A DNA stretch of 64,000 nucleotides from positions 62,001-126,000 of the forward strand of contig NZ_SBIU01000004.1 of assembly GCF_004765805.1 (NCBI RefSeq), read 5' to 3'. This stretch comes from Halorussus halobius (GTDB taxonomy: Archaea > Halobacteriota > Halobacteria > Halobacteriales > Haladaptataceae). Within the stretch, counting starts at the first letter, position 1. The number at the start of each line of letters is the position of its first letter. Positions 15,479-24,684 of this stretch are shown one piece after another. The notes under the pieces are model-generated. The model was not told the origin of the DNA, searched no databases, and saw only the letters and a program-made list of their open reading frames with translations. A program made the translations under genes and the position numbers.

Positions 15479-16876
15479 ATGCGGCGTTCCTCCCGTGTGC
15501 GCCTGATACACGTCCTCGTGGCCGGCGACCGGCGCGACGCGGTGCTCGGCGTCCTCGACGACAGGGACGTCGAGTACGTCGTGGTCGAGACCGACTCCGG
15601 CGACGAGGAGACGGTGCTGGTCGAGTTCCCGCTCCCGTCCGACGGCGTCGGCGACGTGCTGGACGCGCTCGACGACGCCGGACTCGACGACGCCGCCTAC
15701 TCGGTCATCGGGACGGCGGAGACCGCCTCCACGCCGACCATGGAGGCCCTGGAGAACCGCTACGCCGACGACTTCGACCCGCTCAGAGTGCAGGAACTCC
15801 GGTCGAAGGCCCGGGACATGGCCCACGACCGGAACTCGTTCGTCTGGATGATACTCCTGAGTGCGCTCATCGCCACCGCCGGGCTGCTGGTCGACTCCCC
15901 GGCGGTGGTGGTGGGGTCGATGGTCATCGCGCCGTTCGTCGGGCCGGTCCTCACCGCGGCGGTCGGCGGGGTCACGGGCGACCGGGAGATGCTCCGGGAC
16001 AGCGTCCGGTTGCAGGCGCTGGGCATCGTCGTCGCCGTCGTCAGTTCGCTGGCGTTCGGCTACGCGCTCCGGGCGCTCTCGCTCGTCCCCCAGCAACTGG
16101 AGATAACCGCGCTCGGCCAGATCAGTTCCCGCGTCGCGCCGAGCGTCCTCACCCTCGCGGTCGGACTCGCCGCCGGGAGCGCGTCGGCGTTCGGGCTGTC
16201 GACCAAGGGGCCGACCTCGCTCATCGGCGTGATGATCGCGGCGGCGCTGATTCCCGCCGCAGCGACCGCCGGTATCGCGGTCGTGTGGGGGTTCCCGCTG
16301 GTCGCGCTGGGGTCGCTGATACTGCTGGTGATATCCCTTCTCACCATCAACGTCGCGGCCTACGCCACGCTCCGGTATCTCGGCTACGGGACCGACGGGT
16401 TCGACCGGAAGCTGTGGAACCCCCGCGACTCGACGGCGACCGCCGTGTTCGCGGTGTCGGTGCTGGCGCTCGCGCTCGTCGTCGGCGGAGCGGTAGCCGC
16501 CACGTACCAGCAGGTCACCTACGAGCGCAGCGTGAACCGGGCGGTCGACGACGTGCTTGACGACTCCGAGTACGCGAATCTCACCTTCGTCGAGTCGAGC
16601 GTCGAGTACGGGTCGACCAGCGGACTCCTCGGGAGAGAAGGCGTGACCGTCACCATCAGCCGTACCACCGACCGCGAGTACCCGGCCCTCCCGAATCGGC
16701 TCCAGCGCCGGATAACTGGAGTCACGGACCGGAATCCTTCGGTCCGCGTCCGCTTCGTCGACTACGAGGTCGCGGGCACTTCGACCGGGTCGGCGTCGAT
16801 GACCGACGTTCCGGTGGCCGGGCCTCTTCCGCAGGCAGTCGACGGGCGGCACACGCCACGGCGGTCTCGGCTGTAG
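15479..16876 (+). CDS. DUF389 / TIGR00341 family membrane protein, second paralog
   Basis: A 465-residue paralog of the protein at 12665, sharing the LLVDSPAVVVGSMVIAPFVGP motif and the SLIGVMIAAALIPAAATAG half-motif, with the same soluble-membrane-soluble layout. The ATG at 15479 is used here; a GTG at 15497 would give VRLIHVLV, which lines up with the start of the paralog and lies about 25 bases after a T-rich box, so it may be the true start. The C-terminus has a Ser/Arg-rich tail of about 45 residues absent from the paralog. Function unknown. Confidence 0.85.
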   Translation: MRRSSRVRLIHVLVAGDRRDAVLGVLDDRDVEYVVVETDSGDEETVLVEFPLPSDGVGDVLDALDDAGLDDAAYSVIGTAETASTPTMEALENRYADDFDPLRVQELRSKARDMAHDRNSFVWMILLSALIATAGLLVDSPAVVVGSMVIAPFVGPVLTAAVGGVTGDREMLRDSVRLQALGIVVAVVSSLAFGYALRALSLVPQQLEITALGQISSRVAPSVLTLAVGLAAGSASAFGLSTKGPTSLIGVMIAAALIPAAATAGIAVVWGFPLVALGSLILLVISLLTINVAAYATLRYLGYGTDGFDRKLWNPRDSTATAVFAVSVLALALVVGGAVAATYQQVTYERSVNRAVDDVLDDSEYANLTFVESSVEYGSTSGLLGREGVTVTISRTTDREYPALPNRLQRRITGVTDRNPSVRVRFVDYEVAGTSTGSASMTDVPVAGPLPQAVDGRHTPRRSRL

Positions 16877-17071
16877 TGGCTCGCGGCTCCGGTGTGGTTG
16901 CTGGTGCAGTACGGCGGACGTTTCCGAACCCCGGTGGTCGAGGCGACGGCCGACTTCGCAGGACCATCCGTTTCTGTGGAGGAACGCACGAATCTCGGTA
17001 GTTCCAGACACAGGAACCCGCACGGCGACCGCCACGTACAGCGGGGGACGGACACGCCGATACAGGTCGTT

Positions 17072-18082
17072 CTATTCCCCGTCGAACGGCAGTTCCGGCT
17101 CGTACCCCACGGCCTCGACGGCCGCGTCCAGCACCTCGTCGACGTTCTCGCCGTTCTCGACGCTCATGTAGGCGTCGGCGTCCACGTCGGTCGAGAGGTC
17201 CGACTTGTTGGCCACCGTCAGCACGGGCACGTCGTCGAACTGCTCGGCGATGTCGTCCCGCAATTCGAGTTGGGCGTCGAGGGGGTAGCCACAGTACCCG
17301 CTGGCGTCGACGACGAACAGGATGGCGTCCGCGAGGTGGGTGAGCGCCGACACCGCCTGATTCTCGATGTCGTTGCGCTCGTCGGCCGGGCGGTCGAGCA
17401 GGCCGGGCGTGTCGACGATCTGATAGCGAATCCGCTCGCGCTCGAAGTGGCCCACGCGAACGCCCTTGGTGGTGAAGGGGTACTCGGCGATCTCGTTGCT
17501 GGCGTTGGTGACCGCGTTGACGAACGACGACTTGCCCACGTTGGGGTAGCCCGCGACCACGATGGTCGGCTCGGCGGCGTCGATGTCGGGCAGGTCCCGG
17601 AGGTCGTTTCGCGCCTGCCCGACGCGCGCGAGGTCCTCGTCGACCTCCTCGACCACGTCCGCCAGCCGGGCGAACCCCTGCTTGCGGAACTTGCGGTCGG
17701 TGTCGGCGTCGCCGGTGAGCTTCCCCTGGTACTCGCGGCCGATTTCCTTGGTCTTCCGGCTGGCCCACTGGATTTCGGAGAGGCTCTGGCGGAGTTCGTC
17801 GACGCCGCCGGACGGGTGGTCCGGCGAGCCGTCCGAGCGTGGCTCGGAGACGTCCACGATGGCGTCGGCGAGTTCGTAGTAGAAGGGGTCGACCTCCCGG
17901 AAGTCCGGCCACTCGGTGGCGACGTTCCCCAGGTTGTCGCTCAGGACGTTGGACGCGGTCTGGAGCATCGACTGCTGGGCCTCCGCGCCGCTCTTGGCCC
18001 GACCCGCCCGCGCGGCCCGCGAGAAGGCGGTGTCTATCAGCTCCTCCGACGTTGGGGTCGTCGGGAGGTGCTCGAAAATCAT
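17072..18082 (-). CDS. NOG1-like GTP-binding protein
   Basis: A 336-residue GTPase of the OBG-HflX-like superfamily. I start at the ATG ending at 18082 (MIFEHLPTTPTSEEL); the longer frame adds a basic stretch unlike the family. A helical N-terminal domain of about 165 residues typical of NOG1 (FEHLPTTPT opening) precedes the G domain: G1 GYPNVGKSS at 178-186, G2 FTTKGVRVG, G3 DTPG at 224-227 and G4 NKSD near 284. NOG1 acts in large-subunit ribosome assembly in eukaryotes; the archaeal homologue is presumed to do the same. Confidence 0.88.
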   Translation of the reverse strand: MIFEHLPTTPTSEELIDTAFSRAARAGRAKSGAEAQQSMLQTASNVLSDNLGNVATEWPDFREVDPFYYELADAIVDVSEPRSDGSPDHPSGGVDELRQSLSEIQWASRKTKEIGREYQGKLTGDADTDRKFRKQGFARLADVVEEVDEDLARVGQARNDLRDLPDIDAAEPTIVVAGYPNVGKSSFVNAVTNASNEIAEYPFTTKGVRVGHFERERIRYQIVDTPGLLDRPADERNDIENQAVSALTHLADAILFVVDASGYCGYPLDAQLELRDDIAEQFDDVPVLTVANKSDLSTDVDADAYMSVENGENVDEVLDAAVEAVGYEPELPFDGE

Positions 18083-18166
18083 GGGCGTCGATAGGTCTCG
18101 CGGGATTAAAAGGGCGTCCATACTGACTTCGGCCGCCCGACCGAACCGCGAACCCTTTCAACCCGC

Positions 18167-18184
18167 GTTAACTAACTGGTCAGT
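18167..18184 (+). promoter_or_regulatory. Likely TetR operator overlapping the start site
   Basis: Immediately before the ATG at 18185, the sequence ACTAACTGGTCAGT is an imperfect palindrome (10 of 14 positions symmetrical). Its place at the expected transcription start of the TetR gene suggests autorepression of the TetR/MFS operon. Confidence 0.5.
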
Positions 18185-18823
18185 ATGAGCGACGACGCCG
18201 ACGGCGTACCCCCGGACACCCGCACCGCCATCATGGAGGCGACGTACGCCGCGCTCTGCGAACACGGCTACGCCGACCTCACGATGCAGGCCATCGCCGA
18301 CGAGTTCGACATGACCAAAGCCGTCCTCCACTACCACTACGACACCAAGGAGGACCTGCTGGTCGCCTTCCTCGACCACCTGCTCGACCAGTTCCTCGAC
18401 ACGGTCGACGCCGACCCGGCCGACGACGCCGGGGAGGCGATCGAGCCCACGGACCAACTCGTCGCGCTCGTGGACGCGCTGTTGCTCGGCAAGCACGGCG
18501 CGATGTCCGAGGTCGACCACTGGGAGTACCACACCGCCCTGCTCGAGGTCCGGGCGCAAGCCCCCCACAACGACGCGTTCCGCGAACAGCTCACGACCAA
18601 CTACGAGTACGTCGCCGCCGCCATCGCCGCGATCGTCGCGGACGGCGTCGAGTCGGGCGCGTTGCGCGCGGTCGACCCCGACCGGACGGCGGCGTGGCTG
18701 CTGGCCACCATCAACGGCGCGCGACTCCATCAGGTCACACTCGGGGTCGACGTGGCCGAGGACGTCCGGGACGCGCTGGTCGAGGGCTGGCTGGCGTGGC
18801 TCGGGAGGCCCGACGCCGAATGA
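18185..18823 (+). CDS. TetR/AcrR family transcriptional regulator
   Basis: A 212-residue repressor. The N-terminal helix-turn-helix (residues about 10-57: TRTAIMEATYAALCEHGY, then LTMQAIADEFDMTKAVLHYHY) is typical TetR, ending in the YHYDTKEDLL segment. The C-terminal ligand-binding part is all-helical with a family-variable sequence, so the inducer cannot be predicted. Its stop overlaps the ATG of the following MFS exporter (ATGA), so the pair is coupled; the regulator most likely controls that exporter by binding the palindrome just upstream. Confidence 0.9.
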   Translation: MSDDADGVPPDTRTAIMEATYAALCEHGYADLTMQAIADEFDMTKAVLHYHYDTKEDLLVAFLDHLLDQFLDTVDADPADDAGEAIEPTDQLVALVDALLLGKHGAMSEVDHWEYHTALLEVRAQAPHNDAFREQLTTNYEYVAAAIAAIVADGVESGALRAVDPDRTAAWLLATINGARLHQVTLGVDVAEDVRDALVEGWLAWLGRPDAE

Positions 18824-20082
18824 GTCGGCTGTTCGGCGGCGAGGACCCGAGCGTTCCCTACGTCGTCGGGAGCCTCGTCGCGGGCGTGTTCCTCGGCGGC
18901 GTCGGCGGCGGCGTGGCCTTCCCCACGCTGCCGACGCTCGGCCCGCTGTTGGGCATCTCGCCGCTGTTCGTCGGAGTCATCCTCTCGGTCAACCGGTTCA
19001 CCCGACTGTTGATGAACACGCCGGCCGGCCAGATTCTGGACACCGTCGGCACGCGCCGCCCGATGATTGCCGGGTTCGTGGTGCAGGGGCTGGTCCCGTT
19101 CGGCTACGTACTCGGCCTCGACCCCGGACCGATTCCGCTCGACTCCGCGACCATCTTCCTGCTCTCGCGGGCGTGCTGGGGCCTGGGTTCGGCGTTCGTC
19201 TTCGTCGGCGCGTTCAGCACCATCACCCACATCACGACGCCCGCGAACCGCGGCCGGTGGGTCGGCTACATGCGCGGCGGCCAGAGCCTCGGTTTCCCGG
19301 CGGGGCTGGTGATGGGCGGGCTCGTCACCGACGCGTTCGGCTACGCCACGGCGTTCGTCGTCGCCGGGGCGGCGGGGCTGTGCGCGGCCGCCGTGGCGGC
19401 GCTGGTGTTGCCGAACGTCAACGCCGACATCGGCGAGACCACCAGCCTGCGCGACCTCCCCGCGCTGGTCGGGGCCGACGCCCGCATCTTCGCGGTTGGA
19501 GCCGTCAACTTCGTGATCCGGTTCCTGTTCGCGGGCGTCCTGCTGTCGACCGTGGTGCTGTACGCCGAGACGTACGGCATCGGCATCGGCACGCTGTCGG
19601 GCGTCGGCGCGAGCGGGCTCGTGATGGCCGTCAGCGTGCTCGGGTCGAGCCTGACGACCCTGCTGGTCGGGCGCTACTCCGACGGCCTGACCAACCGGGC
19701 CGCGCTCACCGTCCCCGGACTCGTGGTGTTCGGGTCGGGGTTCGCGCTCCTCGCGCTGGTCCAGACGCTCGAAACCACGCTGCTCGGGGTCGCGCTCATC
19801 GGCGTCGGCGTCGGCGGCACGAATCCGCCGCTGCTGGCGTATCTGGGCGACATCAGCCCCGACGACGACGTGGGCAAGCTCGGCGGCGCGTACAACGTGT
19901 TCGGCGACCTGGGCTCGACGCTCGGCCCGCTGGTCGCGCTCCCGGTCGCCAACGCCGTCGGGTTCACGGTCGCGTATCTGGCCTGCGTCGGCCTCGTCGC
20001 GGTCGCGTGCGTGCTGGCCGCCCGGACGCTGTACGGCGACGCGTCCGAGGTCGACGCGTCGGTGGCGTCGGCCGACGACTGA
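18820..20082 (+). CDS. MFS transporter (drug-efflux-like)
   Basis: A 420-residue membrane protein with about twelve hydrophobic helices. The region after helix 2 holds the MFS motif A-like LMNTPAGQILDTVGTRRP (residues about 63-80), and a second, weaker copy GRYSDGLTNR is in the C-terminal half, showing the internal two-fold repeat. Translationally coupled to the TetR gene (ATGA overlap). The setting suggests an exporter induced by its own toxic substrate; the substrate is unknown. Confidence 0.88.
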   Translation: MSRLFGGEDPSVPYVVGSLVAGVFLGGVGGGVAFPTLPTLGPLLGISPLFVGVILSVNRFTRLLMNTPAGQILDTVGTRRPMIAGFVVQGLVPFGYVLGLDPGPIPLDSATIFLLSRACWGLGSAFVFVGAFSTITHITTPANRGRWVGYMRGGQSLGFPAGLVMGGLVTDAFGYATAFVVAGAAGLCAAAVAALVLPNVNADIGETTSLRDLPALVGADARIFAVGAVNFVIRFLFAGVLLSTVVLYAETYGIGIGTLSGVGASGLVMAVSVLGSSLTTLLVGRYSDGLTNRAALTVPGLVVFGSGFALLALVQTLETTLLGVALIGVGVGGTNPPLLAYLGDISPDDDVGKLGGAYNVFGDLGSTLGPLVALPVANAVGFTVAYLACVGLVAVACVLAARTLYGDASEVDASVASADD

Positions 20083-20193
20083 GCGGTCGTCCACCGAGGG
20101 TCGCTTCGCGCCGGTCCGGGCGTGCGTCTCGTCTGGTTCGAGTCTCTTTACGGAATAGATTCGACTGCTCACTCCGTTCACGGGCAGAATCGA

Positions 20194-20215
20194 TGGGTTC
20201 GGGCGGATTCGAACC
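20194..20215. repeat. Copy of tRNA-Val 3' end (possible att site)
   Basis: These 22 bases are identical to 20347-20368, the discriminator, acceptor 3' strand and T-arm of the tRNA-Val, and the preceding GCAGAATC also matches. A third, weaker T-arm-like string GGGTTCGAATCGCCC lies near 20261-20275. The interval 20083-20346 holds no gene. Such copies of a tRNA 3' end can mark an old integration event. Confidence 0.65.
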
Positions 20216-20346
20216 GGAGCAAGACGTGCTCGCTTCGCTGCGCGGGCGTACGACTTGCTGGGTTCGAATCGCCCTCAGACACGATTTGCGACTCGCGAAG
20301 TGCGAGCGTACGAGGCGCTCGCCGCGCTGCTCGTCGCAGAATCCAG

Positions 20347-20420
20347 TGGGTTCGGGCGGATTCGAACCACCGACTTCGGCCTTGTAAAGGCCGCGTCATG
20401 ACCAACTAGACCACGAACCC
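20347..20420 (-). tRNA. tRNA-Val (anticodon UAC)
   Basis: On the minus strand the 74-base sequence folds as a full cloverleaf: acceptor GGGTTCG/CGAACCC with discriminator A, D-arm GTC...GAC with the GG of the loop in TAGTTGGTCA, anticodon stem CGGCC/GGCCG around TTTACAA (anticodon TAC), and T-arm GGTGG/CCGCC around TTCGAAT. No intron and no encoded CCA are seen. The anticodon reads valine GUA and probably GUG codons. Confidence 0.93.
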
Positions 20421-20511
20421 TGCATCGGAAGCAAGCCCCTCGGCGGAAATAACTGTTACCCTCTCGGTCGGCATCCGTAACCACTACCACGACTGCAGGC
20501 CACCTCCGCCC

Positions 20512-20781
20512 ATGGACGAACGCGTCGAAGCACTCGCCGAACGGGACGGCTGGCAGACCGAGGGGTTCGCGGCTCGCGTCCACTATCGGGGCGCGGACGA
20601 CCACTACAGCATCGAGTACTACGCGCCGAGCGACTGCGTGCTCTACTGGAAGGTGAAAGGCGACGGCGAGACGGCGGTCCCCGTGGGCCGAGACACGGTG
20701 CCCGAACCCCTGCGCGAGCGCGTGCGGGAGGACCTCGACGCGGCCGGGGTGGCCCCCGAAGTCGAAGCGCGGTCGCTGTAG
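20512..20781 (+). CDS. Small conserved haloarchaeal protein, unknown function
   Basis: An 89-residue protein starting MDERVEALAERDGWQ. It has a compact alpha/beta composition with Tyr-rich strands (HYSIEYYAPSD, VLYWKVKG) and no cysteine motif, signal or membrane segment. The acidic, GC-rich codon pattern is normal for the genome, so it is probably real. I do not recognise the family. It stands alone between the tRNA-Val and the ABC exporter. Confidence 0.7.
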   Translation: MDERVEALAERDGWQTEGFAARVHYRGADDHYSIEYYAPSDCVLYWKVKGDGETAVPVGRDTVPEPLRERVREDLDAAGVAPEVEARSL

Positions 20782-20951
20782 CGGGGCGGCAGTTCTGCGA
20801 GGCGAGTCCGTGCGACGACCACCCAAGGGACCGTCACCGATAAGGTCGGGGTTTCCGTCACTTCGGACTCCATGCACTCGCGTTGACCCGCGAACCGGAT
20901 GTTTCGATTCGAAGGAAAGTTTTTCAACTGGCGACCCACTCCACAGACACA

Positions 20952-22907
20952 ATGAGTTTCATTGACGAAGACGACGACCCGTTCGAGGAACAACGGGAGA
21001 ACGCCGAGAATGCCATGAAGCGGCTGTTCCTCGAATACGGGAGCGACAACAGGCTTGCGTTCGTTACCGGCGTGGTGGCGAGTATCTTCGCGCGGGTACT
21101 CAACCTCCTGCCGCCCATCATACTCGGCGTCGCTATCGACGCCCTCTTCGCCGAAGGCGAGGGAGTCGAGTACGCGGTCGCGCTCTCGAATCAGATTCCG
21201 ATTCTATCGGTGGACCTCGCGACACGTCTGGCACCGGTCGGGAGGACCGACCAGTTTTGGTTCTCGGTCGCGGTCATCGCCGGTGCGTTCGGCTTCGGTG
21301 CGGCGTTCCACTGGGCGCGCAACTGGGGCTGGAACTCGTTCGCCCAGAACATCCAGCACGACGTCCGGACCGACACGTACGACAAGATGCAGCGGCTCAA
21401 CATGGACTTTTTCGCCGACAAGCAGACCGGCGAGATGATGTCCATCCTCTCGAACGACGTGAACCGACTGGAGCGGTTCCTCAACGACGGGATGAACTCC
21501 GGGTTCCGACTCGGCGTGATGGTGGTCGCCATCGCGGTCATCCTGTTCAGCATGAACTGGCAACTCGCGCTCGTCTCGATGGTGCCAGTGCCGCTCATCG
21601 CCTTCTTCACGTACAAGTTCGTGGAGATAATCCAGCCCAAGTACGCCGACGTGCGCTCGACGGTCGGGAAGGTCAACTCGCGGCTGGAGAACAACCTCGG
21701 CGGCATCCAGGTCATCAAGACGAGCAACACCGAGGGCTACGAGTCCGACCGCGTCGAGGACGTCTCGAGCGAGTACTTCGGCGCGAACTGGGGCGCTATC
21801 ATCACGCGCATCAAGTTCTTCCCGTCGCTCCAGATTCTGTCGGGACTCGGCTTCGCGCTGACGTTCATCGTCGGCGGCCTGTGGGTGTTCAACGGCGAAG
21901 CGCCGTGGTTCTTCACGGGCGAACTCAGTCGCGGCGAGTTCGTCGTGTTCATCCTGCTGACCCAGCGGTTCATCTGGCCGATGGCGCAGTTCGGCTCCAT
22001 CATCAACATGTACCAGCGCGCTCGCGCGTCCAGTTCCCGCATCTTCGGGCTGATGGACGAGCCCAGCCGCATCGTGGAAGACCCCAGCGCCGACGAACTC
22101 GTCGTCGACGACGGCGACGTGGTGTACGACGACGTCACCTTCGGCTACGACGACGACGAGACCATCGTCGAGGACGTCTCCTTCGAGGTCGAGGGCGGCG
22201 AGACGCTCGCGCTGGTCGGGCCGACCGGCGCGGGCAAGTCCACGGTCCTCAAGCTGCTGCTCCGGATGTACGACGTCGACGAGGGGGCCATCGAAATCGA
22301 CGACCAGGACCTGCGCAACGTCACCATCCCGAGCCTCCGCCAGTCCATCGGCTACGTGAGCCAGGACACGTTCATGTTCTACGGCACGGTCGCCGAGAAC
22401 ATCGCGTACGGCACGTTCGACGCCGACCACGAGGAGATAGTCGAGGCCGCGAAAGCCGCCGAGGCACACGACTTCATCCAGAACCTGCCGGAGGGCTACG
22501 ACACCGAGGTCGGCGAGCGCGGGGTCAAACTCTCGGGCGGTCAGCGCCAGCGCATCTCCATCGCCCGCGCGGTGCTCAAGGACCCCGAGATTCTGGTGCT
22601 CGACGAGGCCACCAGTGACGTCGACACCGAGACCGAGATGCTCATCCAGCGCAGCCTCGACGACCTCACCGAGGACCGGACCACGTTCGCCATCGCCCAC
22701 CGGCTCTCGACCATCAAGGACGCCGACCAGATCGTCGTCCTCGAAGGCGGCCGCATCGTCGAGCGGGGCACCCACGGGGAACTGCTCGACGAGGACGGCC
22801 TCTACGCCCACCTCTGGGGCGTGCAGGCCGGCGAGATAGACGAACTCCCCGAGGAGTTCGTCGAGCGCGCGGCCCAGCGGACCGCCCGGACCGACACCGA
22901 CGACTGA
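20952..22907 (+). CDS. ABC exporter, fused membrane and ATPase domains
   Basis: A 651-residue half-transporter starting MSFIDEDDDPFEEQ; the ATG at 20952 is preferred over an upstream in-frame start at 20883. Six membrane helices (residues about 40-370) with the type I exporter pattern are followed by an ATPase domain: Walker A GPTGAGKST, Q-loop YVSQD, signature LSGGQ, Walker B ILVLDEATS and H-loop AHRLS. It would work as a homodimer exporting a lipid or drug-like substrate. All ATPase motifs are intact. Not linked to a regulator or partner gene. Confidence 0.92.
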   Translation: MSFIDEDDDPFEEQRENAENAMKRLFLEYGSDNRLAFVTGVVASIFARVLNLLPPIILGVAIDALFAEGEGVEYAVALSNQIPILSVDLATRLAPVGRTDQFWFSVAVIAGAFGFGAAFHWARNWGWNSFAQNIQHDVRTDTYDKMQRLNMDFFADKQTGEMMSILSNDVNRLERFLNDGMNSGFRLGVMVVAIAVILFSMNWQLALVSMVPVPLIAFFTYKFVEIIQPKYADVRSTVGKVNSRLENNLGGIQVIKTSNTEGYESDRVEDVSSEYFGANWGAIITRIKFFPSLQILSGLGFALTFIVGGLWVFNGEAPWFFTGELSRGEFVVFILLTQRFIWPMAQFGSIINMYQRARASSSRIFGLMDEPSRIVEDPSADELVVDDGDVVYDDVTFGYDDDETIVEDVSFEVEGGETLALVGPTGAGKSTVLKLLLRMYDVDEGAIEIDDQDLRNVTIPSLRQSIGYVSQDTFMFYGTVAENIAYGTFDADHEEIVEAAKAAEAHDFIQNLPEGYDTEVGERGVKLSGGQRQRISIARAVLKDPEILVLDEATSDVDTETEMLIQRSLDDLTEDRTTFAIAHRLSTIKDADQIVVLEGGRIVERGTHGELLDEDGLYAHLWGVQAGEIDELPEEFVERAAQRTARTDTDD

Positions 22908-22991
22908 ACCGGCCGCCACACCCCTGACGGTCGACCCCGGCTCGCGACTCGGCCGAGCGCTTCGCCCGAACCGCCCCACCGGTCCCGACAT

Positions 22992-23669
22992 CTACTTGCG
23001 TCTGTACCTGTCGCCGCTCTTGTCCCGCTGGAAGTCCCGCTGACGGTCGAGCCGCCGGTCGAACCGCCGCTCGTGGTCGCGCTGAGCGCGCTCGCGCTCG
23101 CTCGCTCCCCGGGCCCGCGTTCGACCGAGCGGGCCGCCGTACTTCTGGGGTCCGGACGCCTCGTCGCTTTCGGAGCCGGAGGGGTCGTCCCGGTCGCTCG
23201 ATTCGCCGCGCTGGCTCTTCGGGACGTCGCTCCCGCGCTCGCCGCCCGCAGTCGCCGAGAGGTCCGACGGCTCCCGGGGCGGCCGGGTGCGCCTAGGCTG
23301 GCGCTCGGCCGGGCCCGAGGAGTCGCGCGGCTCGCCGACCGGCGGGCGGTCGTCGGAACTCGACTCGCGACTCCCCGAGGACGGCCGTCGGAGCTCCGAC
23401 CCGTCCGGGCGGCCCTCGCGTCGCGCTCCGGGGGCGTCGCCCGGGCGGCCCGGTCCCCCGGAGCCATCCGACGGTCGGGAGCCGTATCGCCGACCGGTCG
23501 GCTGCACTTCCGAACCGCGCCCGCCCGCTCGACGGCCGGAGTCGCCGCGACGGGGTGGCTCCTGTCGACCCCGACCGCTTCGCTCCCGGCCGCCGTTGGC
23601 GTAGACGTGGCGTTCTGACTCGTCCGCCCCGGTCGATTCGCCGTCAGTGTCGCGGTCGTGGGAAGCCAT
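22992..23669 (-). CDS. Low-complexity Arg/Gly/Ser/Asp-rich protein
   Basis: A 225-residue frame starting [14 protein letters not shown] and ending [10 protein letters not shown]. It has almost no hydrophobic residues and is made of Arg, Gly, Ser, Asp, Glu and Pro, so it would be intrinsically disordered, perhaps nucleic-acid binding through its RGG-like stretches. The mixed acidic/basic composition and the lack of any other plausible gene in about 880 bases support it, but antisense and alternative frames of similar length exist in this GC-rich DNA. Treat as hypothetical. Confidence 0.5.
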   Translation of the reverse strand: MASHDRDTDGESTGADESERHVYANGGRERSGRGRQEPPRRGDSGRRAGGRGSEVQPTGRRYGSRPSDGSGGPGRPGDAPGARREGRPDGSELRRPSSGSRESSSDDRPPVGEPRDSSGPAERQPRRTRPPREPSDLSATAGGERGSDVPKSQRGESSDRDDPSGSESDEASGPQKYGGPLGRTRARGASERERAQRDHERRFDRRLDRQRDFQRDKSGDRYRRK

Positions 23670-23785
23670 GTGTCGTCGGGACCTTGGCCGATTCGGCGAA
23701 TAAACCGGTCCGACCGTTCACATCGTTCGAGGTCGACGGGGCAGTTCAACGCGGCGTTACCCGGCAAAAGTGCGTCGAGAGCATC

Positions 23786-24652
23786 TCACGGCGGGTCCGT
23801 GGGCGCGTCCCCGGGCTCGCCCGAGAGGAACGCAGGGCCGTAGGTTCCCAGCCAGTCGAGCAGTGCCCGGACCGCCTCGGGGTCGGCGACCCGGTACGGG
23901 GCCTCGGTCGCGGGGTCCGCGCCGACCTTGACCGCGATGCCGCGGTCGGCCAGCACCGCGAACGCCGCCTCGTCGGTGGTGTCGTCGCCGACGTACATCG
24001 GGAGCCAGTCCTCGCCGGCCGGGACGAGGTCGGCTTCGAGTCGGCGGACCGCCGCGCCCTTGTCCCACTCGACGTCCGGGCGGAGTTCGAGCACCGCCTT
24101 GCCGGTCGTGAGCCGCAGGTCCTCGCGGGCCCCCACCAGCGACTCCACCGCGTCGGTGACGGCCGGTACGTGCTCGTCGGCCACCCGCCGAAAGTGGACC
24201 GTGGCGGTCAGGCCCTTGTCCTCGACGGCCGCGCCCGCCACGTCGGCGAGGTCGGCCGCGAGGTCGTCGACGGCCGCGGCGACCGTCCGCTGGGCGGCCC
24301 GCGCCTCGGGGTGGGCGACGTACTCGTCGGTGTGGAGTTCGAGGCCGTGATTGCCCGCGTAGGAGAGGTCGGGGACGCCGACGCGCTCGCGCACGTCGGC
24401 CAGTTCCCGCCCGCTGACGACCGCGACCTCGACGCTCGGTTCGGCCGCCAGCGCGGCCACGGCCTGCCGGGTCGCGTCGGGAATGCGGGCGGCGTCGGGG
24501 TCGTCGGCGATGGCGGCCAGCGTGCCGTCGAAGTCGAGCGCGACCAGCAGGCCGTCGTGGGCGGCGAGCGCCGAGACGAGGGCGTAGAGGTGTTCGCGGA
24601 GCGGGTCCGGACGGTCCGATTCGGCGTCGGTCGTCGCGTCGTCCATCGTCAT
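23786..24652 (-). CDS. otsB: Trehalose-6-phosphate phosphatase
   Basis: A 288-residue HAD-superfamily enzyme that converts trehalose 6-phosphate to trehalose. The nucleophile motif DFDGTLA is at residues 40-46, the SGR motif ([11 protein letters not shown]) follows near 80, then GNHGLE, and the C-terminal acidic motif [10 protein letters not shown] near 230. The start is MTMDDATTD (ATG ending 24652); ATG two codons later is also possible. It lies 32 bases after otsA on the same strand, forming a trehalose operon for osmolyte production. Confidence 0.92.
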   Translation of the reverse strand: MTMDDATTDAESDRPDPLREHLYALVSALAAHDGLLVALDFDGTLAAIADDPDAARIPDATRQAVAALAAEPSVEVAVVSGRELADVRERVGVPDLSYAGNHGLELHTDEYVAHPEARAAQRTVAAAVDDLAADLADVAGAAVEDKGLTATVHFRRVADEHVPAVTDAVESLVGAREDLRLTTGKAVLELRPDVEWDKGAAVRRLEADLVPAGEDWLPMYVGDDTTDEAAFAVLADRGIAVKVGADPATEAPYRVADPEAVRALLDWLGTYGPAFLSGEPGDAPTDPP

Positions 24653-24684
24653 GGCTGTCCTATCGCGTCCGTCGTCTTCGGCCG

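Noticed and set aside
20259..20275. A third tRNA T-arm-like sequence
   Set aside because: Only a weak GGTTCGAATC-type match is present, with no acceptor or anticodon arms, so it is not called as a tRNA or an att site.
22802..23767. A 321-residue minus-strand frame overlapping the low-complexity gene
   Set aside because: It runs over the end of the ABC exporter gene and consists of Arg/Ser/Pro/Thr, typical of a shadow frame.
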